From Lederbergia lenta NBRC 16444 (GTDB lineage Bacteria; Bacillota; Bacilli; Bacillales; Bacillaceae_C): a stretch of 64,000 nt of DNA. The notes under the pieces are model-generated. The model was not told the origin of the DNA. It saw only the letters and a list, made by a program, of their open reading frames with translations, and did no database searches. Position numbers and translations under genes: made by a program. The stretch's first letter is position 1. The number at the start of each line of letters is the position of its first letter. Of this stretch, positions 1 through 9,454 are shown one piece after another. The stretch spans positions 1 through 64,000 of the forward strand of contig NZ_BCVC01000009.1 of assembly GCF_001591545.1 (NCBI RefSeq), written 5' to 3'.

Positions 1-35
1 AAACTTACTCACCGCTTTCTGACAGCGACTTTATT

Positions 36-64
36 AATATAACATTTACCAATCATACTGTCAA
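36..64 (-). promoter_or_regulatory. rRNA-type promoter, downstream copy of a tandem pair
   Basis: On the minus strand there is TTGACA (59-64), a 17-base spacer and TATATT (36-41), reading out of the left edge. The bases just after the -10 (TATTAATA then GTCGCTG) are repeated after the second promoter at 127-155. In Bacillus, ygxA and perR lie beside an rRNA operon, so I infer that a 16S gene begins just outside the window. Confidence 0.75.
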
Positions 65-126
65 CACTTTTTTTAAAAGTTTTTTGACGCCACTGCTTTT
101 TTCTTACGTCAGCAGCGACGTCTATT

Positions 127-155
127 AATATACCAAGTTTAAATCAATCGGTCAA
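127..155 (-). promoter_or_regulatory. rRNA-type promoter, upstream copy of a tandem pair
   Basis: TTGACC (150-155), a 17-base spacer and TATATT (127-132) on the minus strand. It is followed by TATTAATA and a GTCGCTG-like block, as in the copy at 36-64. Tandem strong promoters with near-identical initial transcribed sequence are typical of Bacillus rrn operons. The rRNA gene itself is not in the window. Confidence 0.7.
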
Positions 156-168
156 CCCTTTTTTCAAA

Positions 169-1044
169 TTAATTTTCTTTTCTCTTATAGAGCCGTTCGC
201 ACAATCCATGACTATCTACCTGCATTTCTACAACTTGAATAAAATCTTTATCAATTAAATACTCCAACATAATACTTAAATCTACTCCATAATATTCCGC
301 TTCTTGATTCGAAGTAATTTCATCTATACTCCACAGTTCTTTATTTTCCATCACCTCTAAAAGGTGAGCCGCTCCAATTGAAGCTCTATTATTAATTAGA
401 AATTCACTCGCTAAAAATAATAACTCCAATCTTTTTTCAAGTGATTCATCACTTTTCACTAATTCCTCGTACAGTTTAAATATTTCAGGTTCAATTTTCT
501 TCACTTGATCCCAAACAGTGAGTTCCGGATGAAAACCATTTTCAATGAGCGAAAGCCTTCCAAGATGGTGTAGCGAATGAACAATATGATTATAAGCATC
601 TAAGTAATGAGCATTTTCAAAAAAAGTCTTCCCATCATAATACCTTCTAATCAACTTAGCAAATTCCAAACCCATCTTTATCTTTCTTCCATAGAAGGGG
701 AAGTCTCTTAGTTCAACTCTAAGCTTTTCCATGTAGTCATTTCTATCAAATAGTATTTCTCCTTCGTCAATCCACTCAATTATTTTTCGGTTTGTACCAA
801 GCAAAATCCAGTTTCTTAATTGCGCTTCTTCTATTATATGAAGCGCAGCTTTCTCTCCTTCGTAAATATAATGTTTCATCATTATTGATTTACGTTCTTC
901 CTGTTCCTTTACAATAATTAATAAAATAACATCAAACATATCTGTTAATGTATGAACCTTATATTTCTTATTAATCTTCAAAATCCCTAAAGTATTAATT
1001 TGACTAGCCTTTTCTTGATATATAGATCTCAGCATATCTTCCAT
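169..1044 (-). CDS. ygxA: YgxA-like nucleotidyltransferase-fold protein
   Basis: This 291-residue protein resembles B. subtilis YgxA, an uncharacterised protein with a degenerate nucleotidyltransferase-like N-terminus and a winged-helix-like C-terminus. The substrate and activity are unknown. The second of two adjacent ATG codons is chosen because GGAGG lies seven bases upstream of it and the protein then opens MEDML, as in relatives; the first ATG (1047) is also possible. It lies between tandem rRNA-type promoters and ygzB/perR, the neighbourhood known from Bacillus, which supports the call more than any catalytic motif does. No membrane segment is evident. Confidence 0.8.
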   Translation of the reverse strand: MEDMLRSIYQEKASQINTLGILKINKKYKVHTLTDMFDVILLIIVKEQEERKSIMMKHYIYEGEKAALHIIEEAQLRNWILLGTNRKIIEWIDEGEILFDRNDYMEKLRVELRDFPFYGRKIKMGLEFAKLIRRYYDGKTFFENAHYLDAYNHIVHSLHHLGRLSLIENGFHPELTVWDQVKKIEPEIFKLYEELVKSDESLEKRLELLFLASEFLINNRASIGAAHLLEVMENKELWSIDEITSNQEAEYYGVDLSIMLEYLIDKDFIQVVEMQVDSHGLCERLYKRKEN

Positions 1045-1188
1045 CATATTTCCTCCAAATGGATTTATCTTTAATGATTCTTCTTCGACATGTTCAGACG
1101 ATTTTCCTCCTTGTTCAAAAAATCGTTTTATTTATACTAAGAAGTTATCGTTAATTATGTTATAGTTATCTTTTAGGAGGCTTTGTAA

Positions 1189-1539
1189 ATGGCAAAAAAA
1201 TACTCTAATAAAATTAACAAAATACGTTCTTTCGCGTTAAGCTTAATTTTTATCGGTTTTATTATTATGTATGGCGGAATTTTCTTTAGAACAAACCCAT
1301 TGGTTATGACTATTTTTATGATATTAGGTTTGTTAGCTATAATCGCGAGTACTCTTGTCTATTTTTGGATTGGTATGTTATCAACAAAAGCTGTGCAAGT
1401 AGTTTGCCCTAATTGTGATAAACCAACAAAAATATTGGGCCGTGTCGATATGTGCATGCACTGTCGTGAACCATTGACAGTTGATCCCGAACTTGAAGGA
1501 AAAGAATTTGATCAAAACTATAATCGTAAAACTAAATAA
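1189..1539 (+). CDS. ygzB: YgzB family membrane protein (UPF0295)
   Basis: A 116-residue protein with two hydrophobic segments at about 12-32 and 38-62, followed by a soluble tail. The tail carries two Cys-x-x-Cys pairs (C73/C76 and C89/C92) that look like a small zinc-ribbon. It matches the YgzB/UPF0295 family, whose function is not known. GGAGG lies nine bases before the ATG. It converges on perR, with which it shares a hairpin terminator. The perR-ygzB-ygxA order is the usual Bacillus one. A role in metal or redox sensing at the membrane would be guesswork from the cysteines. Confidence 0.85.
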   Translation: MAKKYSNKINKIRSFALSLIFIGFIIMYGGIFFRTNPLVMTIFMILGLLAIIASTLVYFWIGMLSTKAVQVVCPNCDKPTKILGRVDMCMHCREPLTVDPELEGKEFDQNYNRKTK

Positions 1540-1541
1540 AA

Positions 1542-1571
1542 AAAAGGATTGCCAGCAATGGCAATCCTTTT
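1542..1571. terminator. bidirectional terminator between ygzB and perR
   Basis: AAAAGGATTGCC (1542-1553) pairs perfectly with GGCAATCCTTTT (1560-1571) around a six-base loop. A and T runs flank it on both sides, so it can serve both converging genes. It overlaps the perR stop codon. Confidence 0.85.
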
Positions 1572-2010
1572 AATGTGTTCCTTTACTACAATCCGGACAA
1601 ACTCCATATATCTCCATTCGATGATGTGTTACCTGAAATCCTGTAACCTGTGAAGCAAATTGTTCCACTTCATCTAAACCAGGATAATGAAAATCAACTA
1701 TTTTCCCGCAATCTTCGCAAATAATATGGTAATGATCAGACGTTACGAAGTCAAATCTGCTTGATGCATCTCCATAAGTTAATTCTTTTACAAGTCCTAC
1801 TTCTCGAAAAACGCGTAAGTTATTATATACAGTAGCGACACTCATATTTGGAAACTTACCTTCAAGTGATTTGTAAATATCATCAGCAGTCGGATGGGTC
1901 ATTGACTGGATTAAATATTCTAAAATCGCATGACGCTGAGGTGTTATTCGTACTCCGGTATCTTTCAAAGTATGAATTGCTTCCTTCAATTGTGTATCTG
2001 GCATCGCCAT
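1570..2010 (-). CDS. perR: peroxide-responsive repressor PerR (Fur family)
   Basis: A 146-residue Fur-family repressor that uses Fe2+ or Mn2+ to sense hydrogen peroxide and controls catalase, heme and ferritin-like genes. The sequence is very close to B. subtilis PerR, including the winged-helix stretch around [11 protein letters not shown] and ATVYNNLR. By alignment the regulatory metal ligands are H39, D87, H93, H95 and D106. The two structural zinc CxxC pairs (CEDC and CPDC) are present. The Asp corresponding to PerR D104 (VDFHY) separates it from Fur and Zur, which have Glu there. A near-perfect PerR box lies over its own promoter, so it is probably autoregulated. Bcp and a heme gene nearby fit a peroxide-defence setting. 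Confidence 0.97.
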   Translation of the reverse strand: MAMPDTQLKEAIHTLKDTGVRITPQRHAILEYLIQSMTHPTADDIYKSLEGKFPNMSVATVYNNLRVFREVGLVKELTYGDASSRFDFVTSDHYHIICEDCGKIVDFHYPGLDEVEQFASQVTGFQVTHHRMEIYGVCPDCSKGTH

Positions 2011-2044
2011 GCACCTCTTTTCTAATTAAAAATTAATTCTCTGT

Positions 2045-2059
2045 TTATAATCCTTATAA
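2045..2059. promoter_or_regulatory. PerR box in the perR promoter
   Basis: TTATAATCCTTATAA matches the known PerR box TTATAATNATTATAA with a single mismatch. It lies downstream of a plausible minus-strand promoter, TTGACA (2086-2091), 18-base spacer, TACACT (2062-2067), so bound PerR would cover the transcription start. Autoregulation is known for B. subtilis perR; here it is inferred from the site. Confidence 0.8.
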
Positions 2060-2104
2060 ATAGTGTACTAAGGATGCAGCTGCTTTGTCAATGATTTACT
2101 TACT

Positions 2105-2656
2105 TCAGCGATCATGAAGTTTGTTTTCTTCTACTCCTAATTTATTATTAACAAATCGAGCTGCTACGAACAGTAAATCAGATAAACGATTCAAATATGA
2201 TAGCACTAACGGGTTAGCATGTCCGATTTCGACAGCATTTCTCTCAGCTCTTCTGATCACGGTTCTCGCTGTATGAAATGTCGCTCCCGATGGATGCCCA
2301 CCTGGAAGTATGAAGTTTTTCAAAACTGGAAGTTCTGCATCCCATTTATCTATCATTTCTTCAAGATTTTTCACGTACTTTTCTTCTAATTTCCATTTTA
2401 CTTCTCTTCCAACTGGTGTTGCTAATTCAGCACCTACATGAAATAGTATTGTTTGAACTTCATGAAAAAAGTTACGGACCTCTTGTAATTCCGCTACTCC
2501 CTCATCAGCAAAATGACTAAGCGCTAGTCCGATCATCGAATTTGCTTCATCGCATGTTCCATATGCCTCAACCCGAATATCGTTTTTAGCAATCCTTTCA
2601 CCATATATTAATGAAGTCATTCCTTTATCTCCTGTTTTCGTATAAATTTTCAACAT
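2105..2656 (-). CDS. PduO-type cob(I)alamin adenosyltransferase
   Basis: This enzyme transfers the adenosyl group of ATP to the cobalt of cob(I)alamin, making coenzyme B12. At 183 residues it has the family's usual length. The nucleotide-binding TKTGDKG motif is at residues 6-12, and the conserved Arg-rich helix RTVIRRAER (131-139) and NRLSD (156-160) form the rest of the active site. I start at ATG 2656, which has a GGGGAG ribosome site and gives the conserved MLKIYTKTGD opening; longer reading in frame is not coding-like. B. subtilis YvqK is the same family. No other cobalamin genes are nearby, so it may serve salvaged B12. Confidence 0.92.
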   Translation of the reverse strand: MLKIYTKTGDKGMTSLIYGERIAKNDIRVEAYGTCDEANSMIGLALSHFADEGVAELQEVRNFFHEVQTILFHVGAELATPVGREVKWKLEEKYVKNLEEMIDKWDAELPVLKNFILPGGHPSGATFHTARTVIRRAERNAVEIGHANPLVLSYLNRLSDLLFVAARFVNNKLGVEENKLHDR

Positions 2657-2792
2657 AACTCCCCCTCGTATATTAAATGTTATATGAATTCGTTTATGTC
2701 TTTCTATATCATTATATATTACACCGAATAGCGTTAAATAATAAAAATTGAATTTGCATAAAAACAGTATTCTTAATTGACGTATTATCAAT

Positions 2793-2820
2793 AAAAAAAG
2801 GACTGCATAAAAACAGTCCC
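2793..2820 (-). terminator. terminator downstream of bcp
   Basis: On the minus strand GGACTG and CAGTCC (2814-2819 with 2800-2805) form a short stem followed by seven T. It lies downstream of bcp and upstream of the adenosyltransferase gene. Confidence 0.6.
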
Positions 2821-2932
2821 AATCAAGTATCTTCCTGAGGAGGTATGCCTTATGTAGTATATGCTGTTATGACATTTTCAACATGGACAACAGCCGGCAT
2901 ATAAATAAATAGGCTCAAAAAGATCATTTAAT

Positions 2933-3403
2933 TCATGCGAGTTCTTTTTTTATAAAATGTAATGCGTCTTCCACATGCCCTTTTACCCTTAGATTTCGCC
3001 ATTCTTGAACAATTTCACCGTCTTTATTAATAATAAAAGTAGATCGAACAATCCCCATATACTCTTTACCGAAATTCTTCTTTAATTGCCAAACACCATA
3101 TTTTTCTGCGACCTCGTGATTTTCATCGACAAGTAATAAAAATGGCAGGCCATGCTTATCAACAAATTTCTCATGTCTTTCAAGCGGATCTGGGCTAACT
3201 CCGAGAATTACCGCATCTAAATCAGAAAACTCAGCATGCATATCTCGAAAATCACAGGCTTGTGTTGTGCAACCAGGCGTCATATCTTTCGGATAAAAGT
3301 AGAGAACAACATGTTTTTTCCCTTTAAAGTCAGAAAGTGAAACCTTTTCCCCATTACTTGCTTGTAAACGAAAATTTGGAGCAATTTCATTAATTTCAGT
3401 CAT
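2933..3403 (-). CDS. bcp: thiol peroxidase Bcp (peroxiredoxin)
   Basis: A 156-residue atypical 2-Cys peroxiredoxin of the Bcp/PrxQ group that reduces hydrogen peroxide and organic peroxides with electrons from thioredoxin. The active-site stretch DMTPGCTTQAC holds the peroxidatic C45 and resolving C50, with the supporting Arg in IVRSTF. The thioredoxin-like fold is uninterrupted and the length is normal. In B. subtilis the same gene (ygaF) also sits near perR and gsaB. No PerR box is visible in its upstream region. A run of seven A near its 3' end would, if slipped, add 21 codons ending in a CCPC tail; this is noted as a finding. Confidence 0.95.
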   Translation of the reverse strand: MTEINEIAPNFRLQASNGEKVSLSDFKGKKHVVLYFYPKDMTPGCTTQACDFRDMHAEFSDLDAVILGVSPDPLERHEKFVDKHGLPFLLLVDENHEVAEKYGVWQLKKNFGKEYMGIVRSTFIINKDGEIVQEWRNLRVKGHVEDALHFIKKELA

Positions 3404-3470
3404 AATCTATGCCTCCTATACATATTACTCCCTCTAGCGTATAGAAAATCTAACTAAAATTCAAAGAAGT

Positions 3471-3890
3471 TCATTTTCTTTTCTCAATTGTAGGGTCGTA
3501 ATCGATAAATGATCTTACAACAAAAGCAGCTGGAATCGTATAGCCTAGCAATGCTTCAATTATAACAAGCAGTCTGCCTATACCTACTGGAACGACATCT
3601 CCGTAACCAACGGAAAATAATGTGATAGCACTGAGGTATATTGAAGTACTAAGCTGTTCCTTCCAATCTTCCCGTCCAGTAACATGTGTTTCAGCCATCA
3701 CTTCCAAGCCCTGCATTTCTAACATTAGAAATAACAAACCAAATCCAATCATGATTACAGCATAGGTGCAACCGAGGAATACAAAATTCTCAAATGAAAC
3801 TTGTTTATAACTAAACCTTGCGGGGAAAAACAATGTTTTGAGTGCCATTAAAATACACAAAATGATAGCAATAAAGATGATATACCACAA
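3471..3890 (-). CDS. small two-pore-helix potassium channel-like protein
   Basis: A membrane protein of about 139 residues with hydrophobic segments near 2-20, 36-60 and 104-127, and a pore loop holding the filter SVGYGD (93-98). That is a variant of the K+ channel signature T-V-G-Y-G-D, so it most likely conducts K+. There is no RCK/TrkA-N domain. I prefer the TTG start at 3890 because AGAGGTG lies nine bases before it; the GTG at 3902 sits inside that ribosome site. It lies between bcp and the divergent hemL and appears to be transcribed alone. Gating and partners are not evident. Confidence 0.8.
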   Translation of the reverse strand: MWYIIFIAIILCILMALKTLFFPARFSYKQVSFENFVFLGCTYAVIMIGFGLLFLMLEMQGLEVMAETHVTGREDWKEQLSTSIYLSAITLFSVGYGDVVPVGIGRLLVIIEALLGYTIPAAFVVRSFIDYDPTIEKRK

Positions 3891-3990
3891 TGAAGAAATC
3901 ACCTCTTTATATCTTGTCCAATTATTTTACGCTGATCTGCAACTTTCTAGACCTCATCACCATATTTCTAACAATCTATTTATGCATTGT

Positions 3991-4019
3991 TTGCGCTGAA
4001 ACGGCGGCTGGATTACAAT
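3991..4019 (+). promoter_or_regulatory. putative sigma-A promoter of hemL
   Basis: TTGCGC (3991-3996), a 17-base spacer and TACAAT (4014-4019) lie 34 bases before the hemL start codon. The -35 is only a partial match, so the assignment is moderate. Confidence 0.5.
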
Positions 4020-4052
4020 ATAGAATGGACTGCAAGTTTAGGAGGTACTAAA

Positions 4053-5333
4053 ATGAATTTTACAAAATCTGAATCTCTTCATATGGAAGCACTAGAACAT
4101 ATAGTCGGAGGTGTTAATAGCCCCTCCCGATCTTACAAAGCCGTTGGTGGAGGTGCACCAATTGCAATCGAAAAAGCAAAAGGTGCCTATCTTTATGATG
4201 TGGATGGTAATCGATATATCGATTACTTAGCCGCGTATGGCCCTATTATTACTGGTCATGCACATCCGCATATTGCTGAAGCGATAAAAATAGCAGCAGA
4301 AACGGGTGTTTTATACGGTACAGCTACGAAGCACGAAGTGAAGTTTGCTAAAATGATCAAAGACGCTATTCCATCCCTCGACAAAGTCCGCTTTGTGAAT
4401 TCAGGAACGGAAGCTGTTATGACAACCATTCGAGTTGCTCGCGCATATACAGGTCGAACAAAAATCTTAAAATTCGCGGGCTGCTATCACGGGCATTCCG
4501 ACTTAGTACTCGTTGCAGCTGGGTCTGGACCTTCTCAACTTGGCATGCCTGATTCTGCTGGTGTCCCTCAAAGTATTGCCCAAGAGGTCATTACAATCCC
4601 CTTTAATGATATAGAAGCTTATCATGATGCAATGAATAAATGGGGTAAAGAAATTGCAGCCGTTCTAGCAGAACCGATAGTTGGTAACTTTGGAATTGTT
4701 GAACCTCAACCGGGTTTCTTCGAAGAAGTAAAGAAAGTAGCACATGATAATGGCGCCCTTCTCATTTTTGATGAAGTTATTACAGCTTTTCGCTTCACCT
4801 ATGGTGCTGCACAAGATATGTTAGGAGTCATTCCTGATTTAACAGCTATCGGGAAGATTATTGGTGGGGGGCTGCCAATTGGTGCCTATGGTGGCCGCAA
4901 AGAGATTATGGAAACAGTCGCACCACTTGGTCCAGCTTATCAAGCAGGTACGATGGCAGGAAATCCTGCTTCAATGCTATCGGGGATTGCTTGCTTAGAA
5001 GTATTACAAGAAGAAGGGCTATACGAACGCCTTGATAAACTTGGTGCTATGCTTGAAAAAGGGATTCTCGAAGCCGCAAAAAAATACGATGCTCCTATTA
5101 CAATCAATCGCTTAAAAGGTGCATTAACCATTTATTTTACTCGCGAAAACGTGGTAAATTACGAACAAGCAGAAGCAACAGATGGGGAATTATTCGCAAG
5201 ATTCTTCAAAAAAATGCTTCATCAAGGTATAAATCTTGCTCCATCTAAATACGAGGCTTGGTTCATAACATCCGCACATACAGAAGATGATATACTAGAA
5301 ACAATCAAAGCAGTCGAAAACGCGTTTAAATAA
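4053..5333 (+). CDS. hemL: glutamate-1-semialdehyde 2,1-aminomutase
   Basis: This PLP enzyme converts glutamate-1-semialdehyde to 5-aminolevulinate, the first committed tetrapyrrole precursor. The 426-residue protein carries the cofactor lysine K268 in [17 protein letters not shown], the ring-nitrogen Asp D240 in LIFDEV, and the NSGTEAV phosphate-binding turn near 117-123. ATG 4053 is chosen because TAGGAGG stands just before it; the frame stays open upstream but without a ribosome site. In B. subtilis a second aminomutase gene (gsaB) stands in this perR-bcp neighbourhood while hemL proper is in the hem operon, so this is probably the gsaB-type paralogue. Confidence 0.95.
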   Translation: MNFTKSESLHMEALEHIVGGVNSPSRSYKAVGGGAPIAIEKAKGAYLYDVDGNRYIDYLAAYGPIITGHAHPHIAEAIKIAAETGVLYGTATKHEVKFAKMIKDAIPSLDKVRFVNSGTEAVMTTIRVARAYTGRTKILKFAGCYHGHSDLVLVAAGSGPSQLGMPDSAGVPQSIAQEVITIPFNDIEAYHDAMNKWGKEIAAVLAEPIVGNFGIVEPQPGFFEEVKKVAHDNGALLIFDEVITAFRFTYGAAQDMLGVIPDLTAIGKIIGGGLPIGAYGGRKEIMETVAPLGPAYQAGTMAGNPASMLSGIACLEVLQEEGLYERLDKLGAMLEKGILEAAKKYDAPITINRLKGALTIYFTRENVVNYEQAEATDGELFARFFKKMLHQGINLAPSKYEAWFITSAHTEDDILETIKAVENAFK

Positions 5334-5345
5334 GAAATATGGAAA

Positions 5346-5482
5346 ACACTCGTTTAGCGTAGTACGAACTGTATTCCAAAAATGTGGATGCATCAAAATT
5401 TCCACAGGACCTAGCGGTTTCAAGCGAGGTAACTTGTGATAAAGGAAACACGGCGAGCCTGATGGTGAGCCGATGTTGACTT
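5346..5482 (-). repeat. diverged copy of the structured repeat (family A), inverted
   Basis: Read on the minus strand, 5438-5482 opens with AAGTCAACATCG and closes with GTGTTTCCTTTATC, the two flanks of the core that is perfectly repeated at 26387-26442 and 26542-26597. Further along, GTACTACGCTAAACGAGTG resembles the GTACGTCGATGAACGGGTG end of those copies. It is a degenerate member of the family and lies between hemL and ygaE. Confidence 0.65.
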
Positions 5483-5561
5483 TGTATTTACACATTCTAT
5501 AGACACATTTTTTTAAAAAATAATATATTTAAATACAGACGTTAGAAAGGAATAATCAAAT

Positions 5562-6644
5562 ATGAAGCTTGGTGCCCGCATGCTAAAAACGGGAATAGCC
5601 ATTACATTGGCGCTTTATATTGCACAGCTTCTCGGAATACCAGCACCTTTGTTTGCGGGAATAGCTGCTATTTTCGCCATACAACCAACTATTTATCGAT
5701 CTTATTTAACAGTCCTTGAACAAATACAAGGTAATATAATTGGAGCTATTATCGCCGTCATTTTCGTTATGGCATTCGGCAACCATATTTTAATTATTGG
5801 TTTTGCTGCAATCATCGCTATTATTTTTATGGTAAATCTGAAACTAGAAAATTCAATTCGCCTTGCACTAGTAACCATTATCGCTATTATGGAAGCACCC
5901 GCAGATGACTTTCTTCAGTTTGCACTTTTGCGGTCCTCAGCCATCTTTTTAGGAATTATTTCTTCATTTGCGGTAAATCTTATCTTTATTCCACCAAAAT
6001 ATGAAACCAAACTTTTTCAAAGTATATCTGGCGTAACAGAAGATATCATTCAATGGATAAGATTAACTACCAGATTCGCCTCTGAAGACAGATTACTTAA
6101 AAAGGATATTGGGAATATAAAAGATAAAATCCGCAACATTAACCTATTATATTCTATGTATAAGGAAGAACGACGTTATTTCAAAAAACATAAATTCTCG
6201 GATAAAAGAAAGCTTGTCATTTATCATCAAATGATACAGGTAACACAAAAAAGCTTTGACATTTTAAAATTGCAGCATCGCTATGAGAATATTCTATACC
6301 AATTACCTGAATCACTCCAACTCCATACAAGGGAACGACTTGATTATTTATTGAGCTACCATGAGCAACTTCATTTAAAATTTCTTGGACGTGTACGTGC
6401 AGAGGTGGAACTCGATACATTAAACCAAGCCACTTTTAATCGCGATCAATTAATGGATGCATTTATTAAAGAAATAAAAAATAGTGAAATAGAAAATGAG
6501 TTTCAGCCTTATCACTTAATGCATATCCTTTCAGCTACAATAGAATACGAAGAACAACTTGAGCACCTTGAATTGCTTATTCGCACTTTCCAAACTTATC
6601 ATAAAAAAGATAGTATAGTTAGCGAAGAAACGCAAAAACTCTAG
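5562..6644 (+). CDS. ygaE: YgaE, aromatic acid exporter family membrane protein
   Basis: A 360-residue protein whose N-terminal ~150 residues form about five hydrophobic segments, followed by a charged, helical cytoplasmic part of about 200 residues. This is the layout of the ArAE_1/FUSC-like group, which contains proposed efflux proteins for aromatic acids; the substrate here is unknown. The start is ATG 5562 with AGAAAGGA before it. It follows hemL on the same strand but 228 bases away, with a repeat between them, so it is probably transcribed separately. It ends in a strong hairpin shared with the converging ABC transporter gene. Confidence 0.8.
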   Translation: MKLGARMLKTGIAITLALYIAQLLGIPAPLFAGIAAIFAIQPTIYRSYLTVLEQIQGNIIGAIIAVIFVMAFGNHILIIGFAAIIAIIFMVNLKLENSIRLALVTIIAIMEAPADDFLQFALLRSSAIFLGIISSFAVNLIFIPPKYETKLFQSISGVTEDIIQWIRLTTRFASEDRLLKKDIGNIKDKIRNINLLYSMYKEERRYFKKHKFSDKRKLVIYHQMIQVTQKSFDILKLQHRYENILYQLPESLQLHTRERLDYLLSYHEQLHLKFLGRVRAEVELDTLNQATFNRDQLMDAFIKEIKNSEIENEFQPYHLMHILSATIEYEEQLEHLELLIRTFQTYHKKDSIVSEETQKL

Positions 6645-6669
6645 CGGAAAATATCCGCTAGAGTTTTTT
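6634..6669. terminator. bidirectional terminator between ygaE and ygaD
   Basis: AAAAACTCTAGCGGA (6634-6648) pairs perfectly with TCCGCTAGAGTTTTT (6654-6668) around a five-base loop, with T runs on both strands. It overlaps the stop codons of both converging genes. Confidence 0.9.
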
Positions 6670-8416
6670 ACATATCCAATTGTTGAACTTGGAACAACTG
6701 ATAGTAATTCCCGCGTTTTTTCATTAACTCTTCATGTGTACCCGTTTCAACTATTTCACCATGCTCAATCAGAACGATTTTATCCGCATGGGTAATGGTT
6801 GATAATCGATGTGCGATAATTAATGTTGTCCGATCTTTTGCTAATTTTTCTAGCGACTCTTGAATTAGCTGCTCACTTTCAAGGTCTAAGGCAGACGTCG
6901 CTTCATCTAAAATTAAAATAGGTGGGTTCTTCAAGAAAACTCGCGCAATTGCTACCCGTTGCTTTTGTCCTCCTGATAATTTTACGCCTCGTTCCCCCAC
7001 TTTGGTATCATACCCTGAACTCAAGTTCATAATAAATTCATGTGCATTTGCTTGCTTTGCTGCTCTGTACACTTCTTCATCAGTAGCTTCTGGTTTCCCG
7101 AGTAAAATATTACTTTTTACTGACTCGCTAAACAGAATATTATCTTGTAAGACCATACCAATTTTATCACGTAAACTACGAACTTTATATTTTCGAATAT
7201 CCGTCCCATCCAGAAGAACTCTTCCTTCAGTTACATCATAAAATCGAGGAATTAGACTAACAAGCGAAGATTTTCCCCCTCCACTCATTCCAACTAATGC
7301 GATTGTCTCACCTTGCTTAACCTCCAGATTTATTGCGTGTAAAATTGGATTTTCTTTTTTATCATAAGCAAAAGTAACATTTTCCAAATGAATATTACCA
7401 TGTACCTCACTTAATTTAACAGCATCTGGTGCATCATCTATATCATATTTCTCATCAAGTAATTCAAACACTCTGTCCATTGATGCAATTGATTGAGTGA
7501 GCGTCGTTGATGAGTTAACTAATCTTCGTAGTGGATTATATAGCCTTTCCACAAATCCCATGAAGGCAACCATTGTTCCTATTGAAAGATCACCATGAAT
7601 AACTTGGTAACCTGCATAAGTGATGACAATAAGTGGCGCAATGTCCGTTATTGTATTTACAACAGAAAAAGCCTTAGCTGTCCAACTAGTATGTACTAAC
7701 GCCTTCTCAAGAAAATTAGCATTATTTTTATCAAAGCGTTTTTGTTCATGATCTTCTATTGCAAAACTTTTAATTAATGACATACCAGCAACTCGTTCGT
7801 GTAAATAACTTTGAACTTCCGCAAGAGCTTGTGAGCGCGCACGTGTCAACTTTCGTAAATTTCCGAAGAAGTAGCGAACCGCAATAATATAAAGTGGAAA
7901 AACAGCTAAGGATACGAGGGTTAATGGTACATCCATCGTAACCATAATAATGATGGCGATAATTACAGTAGCTGCATCAAGCCAGAGATTCATTAAACCT
8001 GTAATGACAAAATCCTTTGTTTGCTCTACATCATTAATTACCCTTGATATTACTTCGCCCGCTCTTGTATTAGAATAAAATTTAAAGCTTAATTTTTGAA
8101 TATGAGTAAATAATCTATCACGTATATCGTATAAAATATTACTTGCTGTCCATTGAGCGAAATATTGTCGATAATACTCAACAGGCGGTCTAATAACAAC
8201 GAAAATCAGTAACATAACCCCCATTGTTAGCATTAATCTCATTGTTTTTTCGTCCGGCGACAATGCGTCTGCACCAACTACATCATCAATGACATATTTC
8301 ATTAAAATGGGGATTAATAATGGGATGGTAAACTTTATGATTCCAATTGCTAAAGTCCATACAATTTTCCAACGATACGGCTTTACAAATTGCAAATATC
8401 TCTTTATAACTCCCAA
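6668..8416 (-). CDS. ygaD: YgaD, MsbA-like ABC exporter
   Basis: A 582-residue ABC half-transporter: six membrane helices within about 1-310, then one ATPase domain. Walker [10 protein letters not shown] is at 376-384, the signature LSGGQ at 480-484 and Walker B ILILDE at 500-505. Such proteins work as homodimers and export lipids or hydrophobic drugs; the substrate here is not known. It matches B. subtilis YgaD in sequence type and position, next to ygaE and ygaC. It lies 50 bases downstream of ygaC on the same strand and may share its transcript. Confidence 0.93.
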   Translation of the reverse strand: MGVIKRYLQFVKPYRWKIVWTLAIGIIKFTIPLLIPILMKYVIDDVVGADALSPDEKTMRLMLTMGVMLLIFVVIRPPVEYYRQYFAQWTASNILYDIRDRLFTHIQKLSFKFYSNTRAGEVISRVINDVEQTKDFVITGLMNLWLDAATVIIAIIIMVTMDVPLTLVSLAVFPLYIIAVRYFFGNLRKLTRARSQALAEVQSYLHERVAGMSLIKSFAIEDHEQKRFDKNNANFLEKALVHTSWTAKAFSVVNTITDIAPLIVITYAGYQVIHGDLSIGTMVAFMGFVERLYNPLRRLVNSSTTLTQSIASMDRVFELLDEKYDIDDAPDAVKLSEVHGNIHLENVTFAYDKKENPILHAINLEVKQGETIALVGMSGGGKSSLVSLIPRFYDVTEGRVLLDGTDIRKYKVRSLRDKIGMVLQDNILFSESVKSNILLGKPEATDEEVYRAAKQANAHEFIMNLSSGYDTKVGERGVKLSGGQKQRVAIARVFLKNPPILILDEATSALDLESEQLIQESLEKLAKDRTTLIIAHRLSTITHADKIVLIEHGEIVETGTHEELMKKRGNYYQLFQVQQLDM

Positions 8417-8466
8417 GCATTGATCCTCCTCTGTAATCCAAAAAAGTGAATTTTTCTACTCACTTA

Positions 8467-8997
8467 CTAGCTCCTATACATCAAAAATCGCTCATACCAA
8501 ATATCAATAAAATCTGGTGAAAACGGTCCTTTCCTTTGTCTAATCCAATAAACAAGTTTGTCCACATTCCTTTTTAAAATATGATCGATTACATCAGGAT
8601 ATTTCATTTGCATTCTATGAAATTCATACTCATCTTCATCCAAAAGTGAATACGTCATGTCAGGAAAAACTTTGATATCTAGGTCATAATCTATATATTT
8701 TATTGCACCTTGATCATAGACATATGGAGAACCTAGATTGCAATAATAATAAATCCCATCTTCCCTGATCATAGAAATAATATTGAACCATAAATCTGTA
8801 TGGAAATAACAAATTGCCGGCTCTCGTGTTATCCAAGTTCTACCATCAGATTCCGTTACGAGCGTTCGATCATTTCCACCAATAACAAGATGTCTCGTCG
8901 CTTTTAATATTTTTGTTTCATCCCAAACACGATGTATATTTCCATCATGTTTATAACTATGGATTTGGATATTTTCTCCTTCCACGGGAATAACCAT
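8467..8997 (-). CDS. ygaC: YgaC, DUF402 nucleoside di/triphosphatase-like protein
   Basis: This 176-residue protein matches B. subtilis YgaC (UPF0374, DUF402). Some DUF402 proteins hydrolyse nucleoside tri- and diphosphates using an acidic metal-binding cluster; the stretches [12 protein letters not shown] and LDEDEYEFH are the likely cluster here. I start at ATG 8997, which gives the family length and an AGGGAG just upstream; a TTG ten codons earlier is the alternative. Its position before ygaD is conserved in Bacillus. Cytoplasmic, no membrane segment. Confidence 0.88.
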   Translation of the reverse strand: MVIPVEGENIQIHSYKHDGNIHRVWDETKILKATRHLVIGGNDRTLVTESDGRTWITREPAICYFHTDLWFNIISMIREDGIYYYCNLGSPYVYDQGAIKYIDYDLDIKVFPDMTYSLLDEDEYEFHRMQMKYPDVIDHILKRNVDKLVYWIRQRKGPFSPDFIDIWYERFLMYRS

Positions 8998-9092
8998 CGT
9001 CTCCCTACTTTCTGATCCAAAGGGCAAGCATGCAATTCGTGATCATTAATATTTTTCAATAAAAACTAAATAATTTAGCTTAATAAAGAAAT

Positions 9093-9281
9093 ATCTAGCT
9101 ACAAAGCCCGGTGTCTAGCGGGATTCCTTCGATAAGTCAACATTCATTCGGTACTTGAGACTCACCGAGTTTCCGTTATTTCACCATAAAAATATTCCTC
9201 GATTAAAAACGTTACGTCCTATGGCAAGCTATCTTATAGGCGCAGTCCGTCGTCGCTAAACGAACACTTGCGCTTTTCGTT
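9093..9281 (+). repeat. diverged copy of the structured repeat (family A)
   Basis: This gene-free stretch between ygaC and sspE has the family landmarks in order: TCTAGCTAC, then CGATAAGTCAACAT, a degenerate GAGTTTCCGTTATTTC, then CGTCGTCGCTAAACGAACAC and GCGCTTTTCG. It matches the copies at 26.2-26.65 kb in layout but has drifted. I see no other gene or signal in 9028-9454. Confidence 0.65.
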
Positions 9282-9454
9282 TATAATAGTTATTATTATA
9301 CCGTTTTACCCTAGTTTTTAAAACAAATGCGATTCTGCGCCGAATAAAACTAAGATTTATTTCATTAATTCAATAACAAATGTCCCTACTTCCTAATGAA
9401 TGTATAAAAACGAAGCAAAACTAAGTAATCAATTTCAAACAAAATTATTTCTTC

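Noticed and set aside
3903-4052. PerR or Fur box before hemL
   Set aside because: No match to TTATAATNATTATAA or a Fur-type palindrome.
5295-5495. Minus-strand open frame between hemL and ygaE
   Set aside because: Runs through a diverged repeat copy and into the hemL end; no ribosome site.
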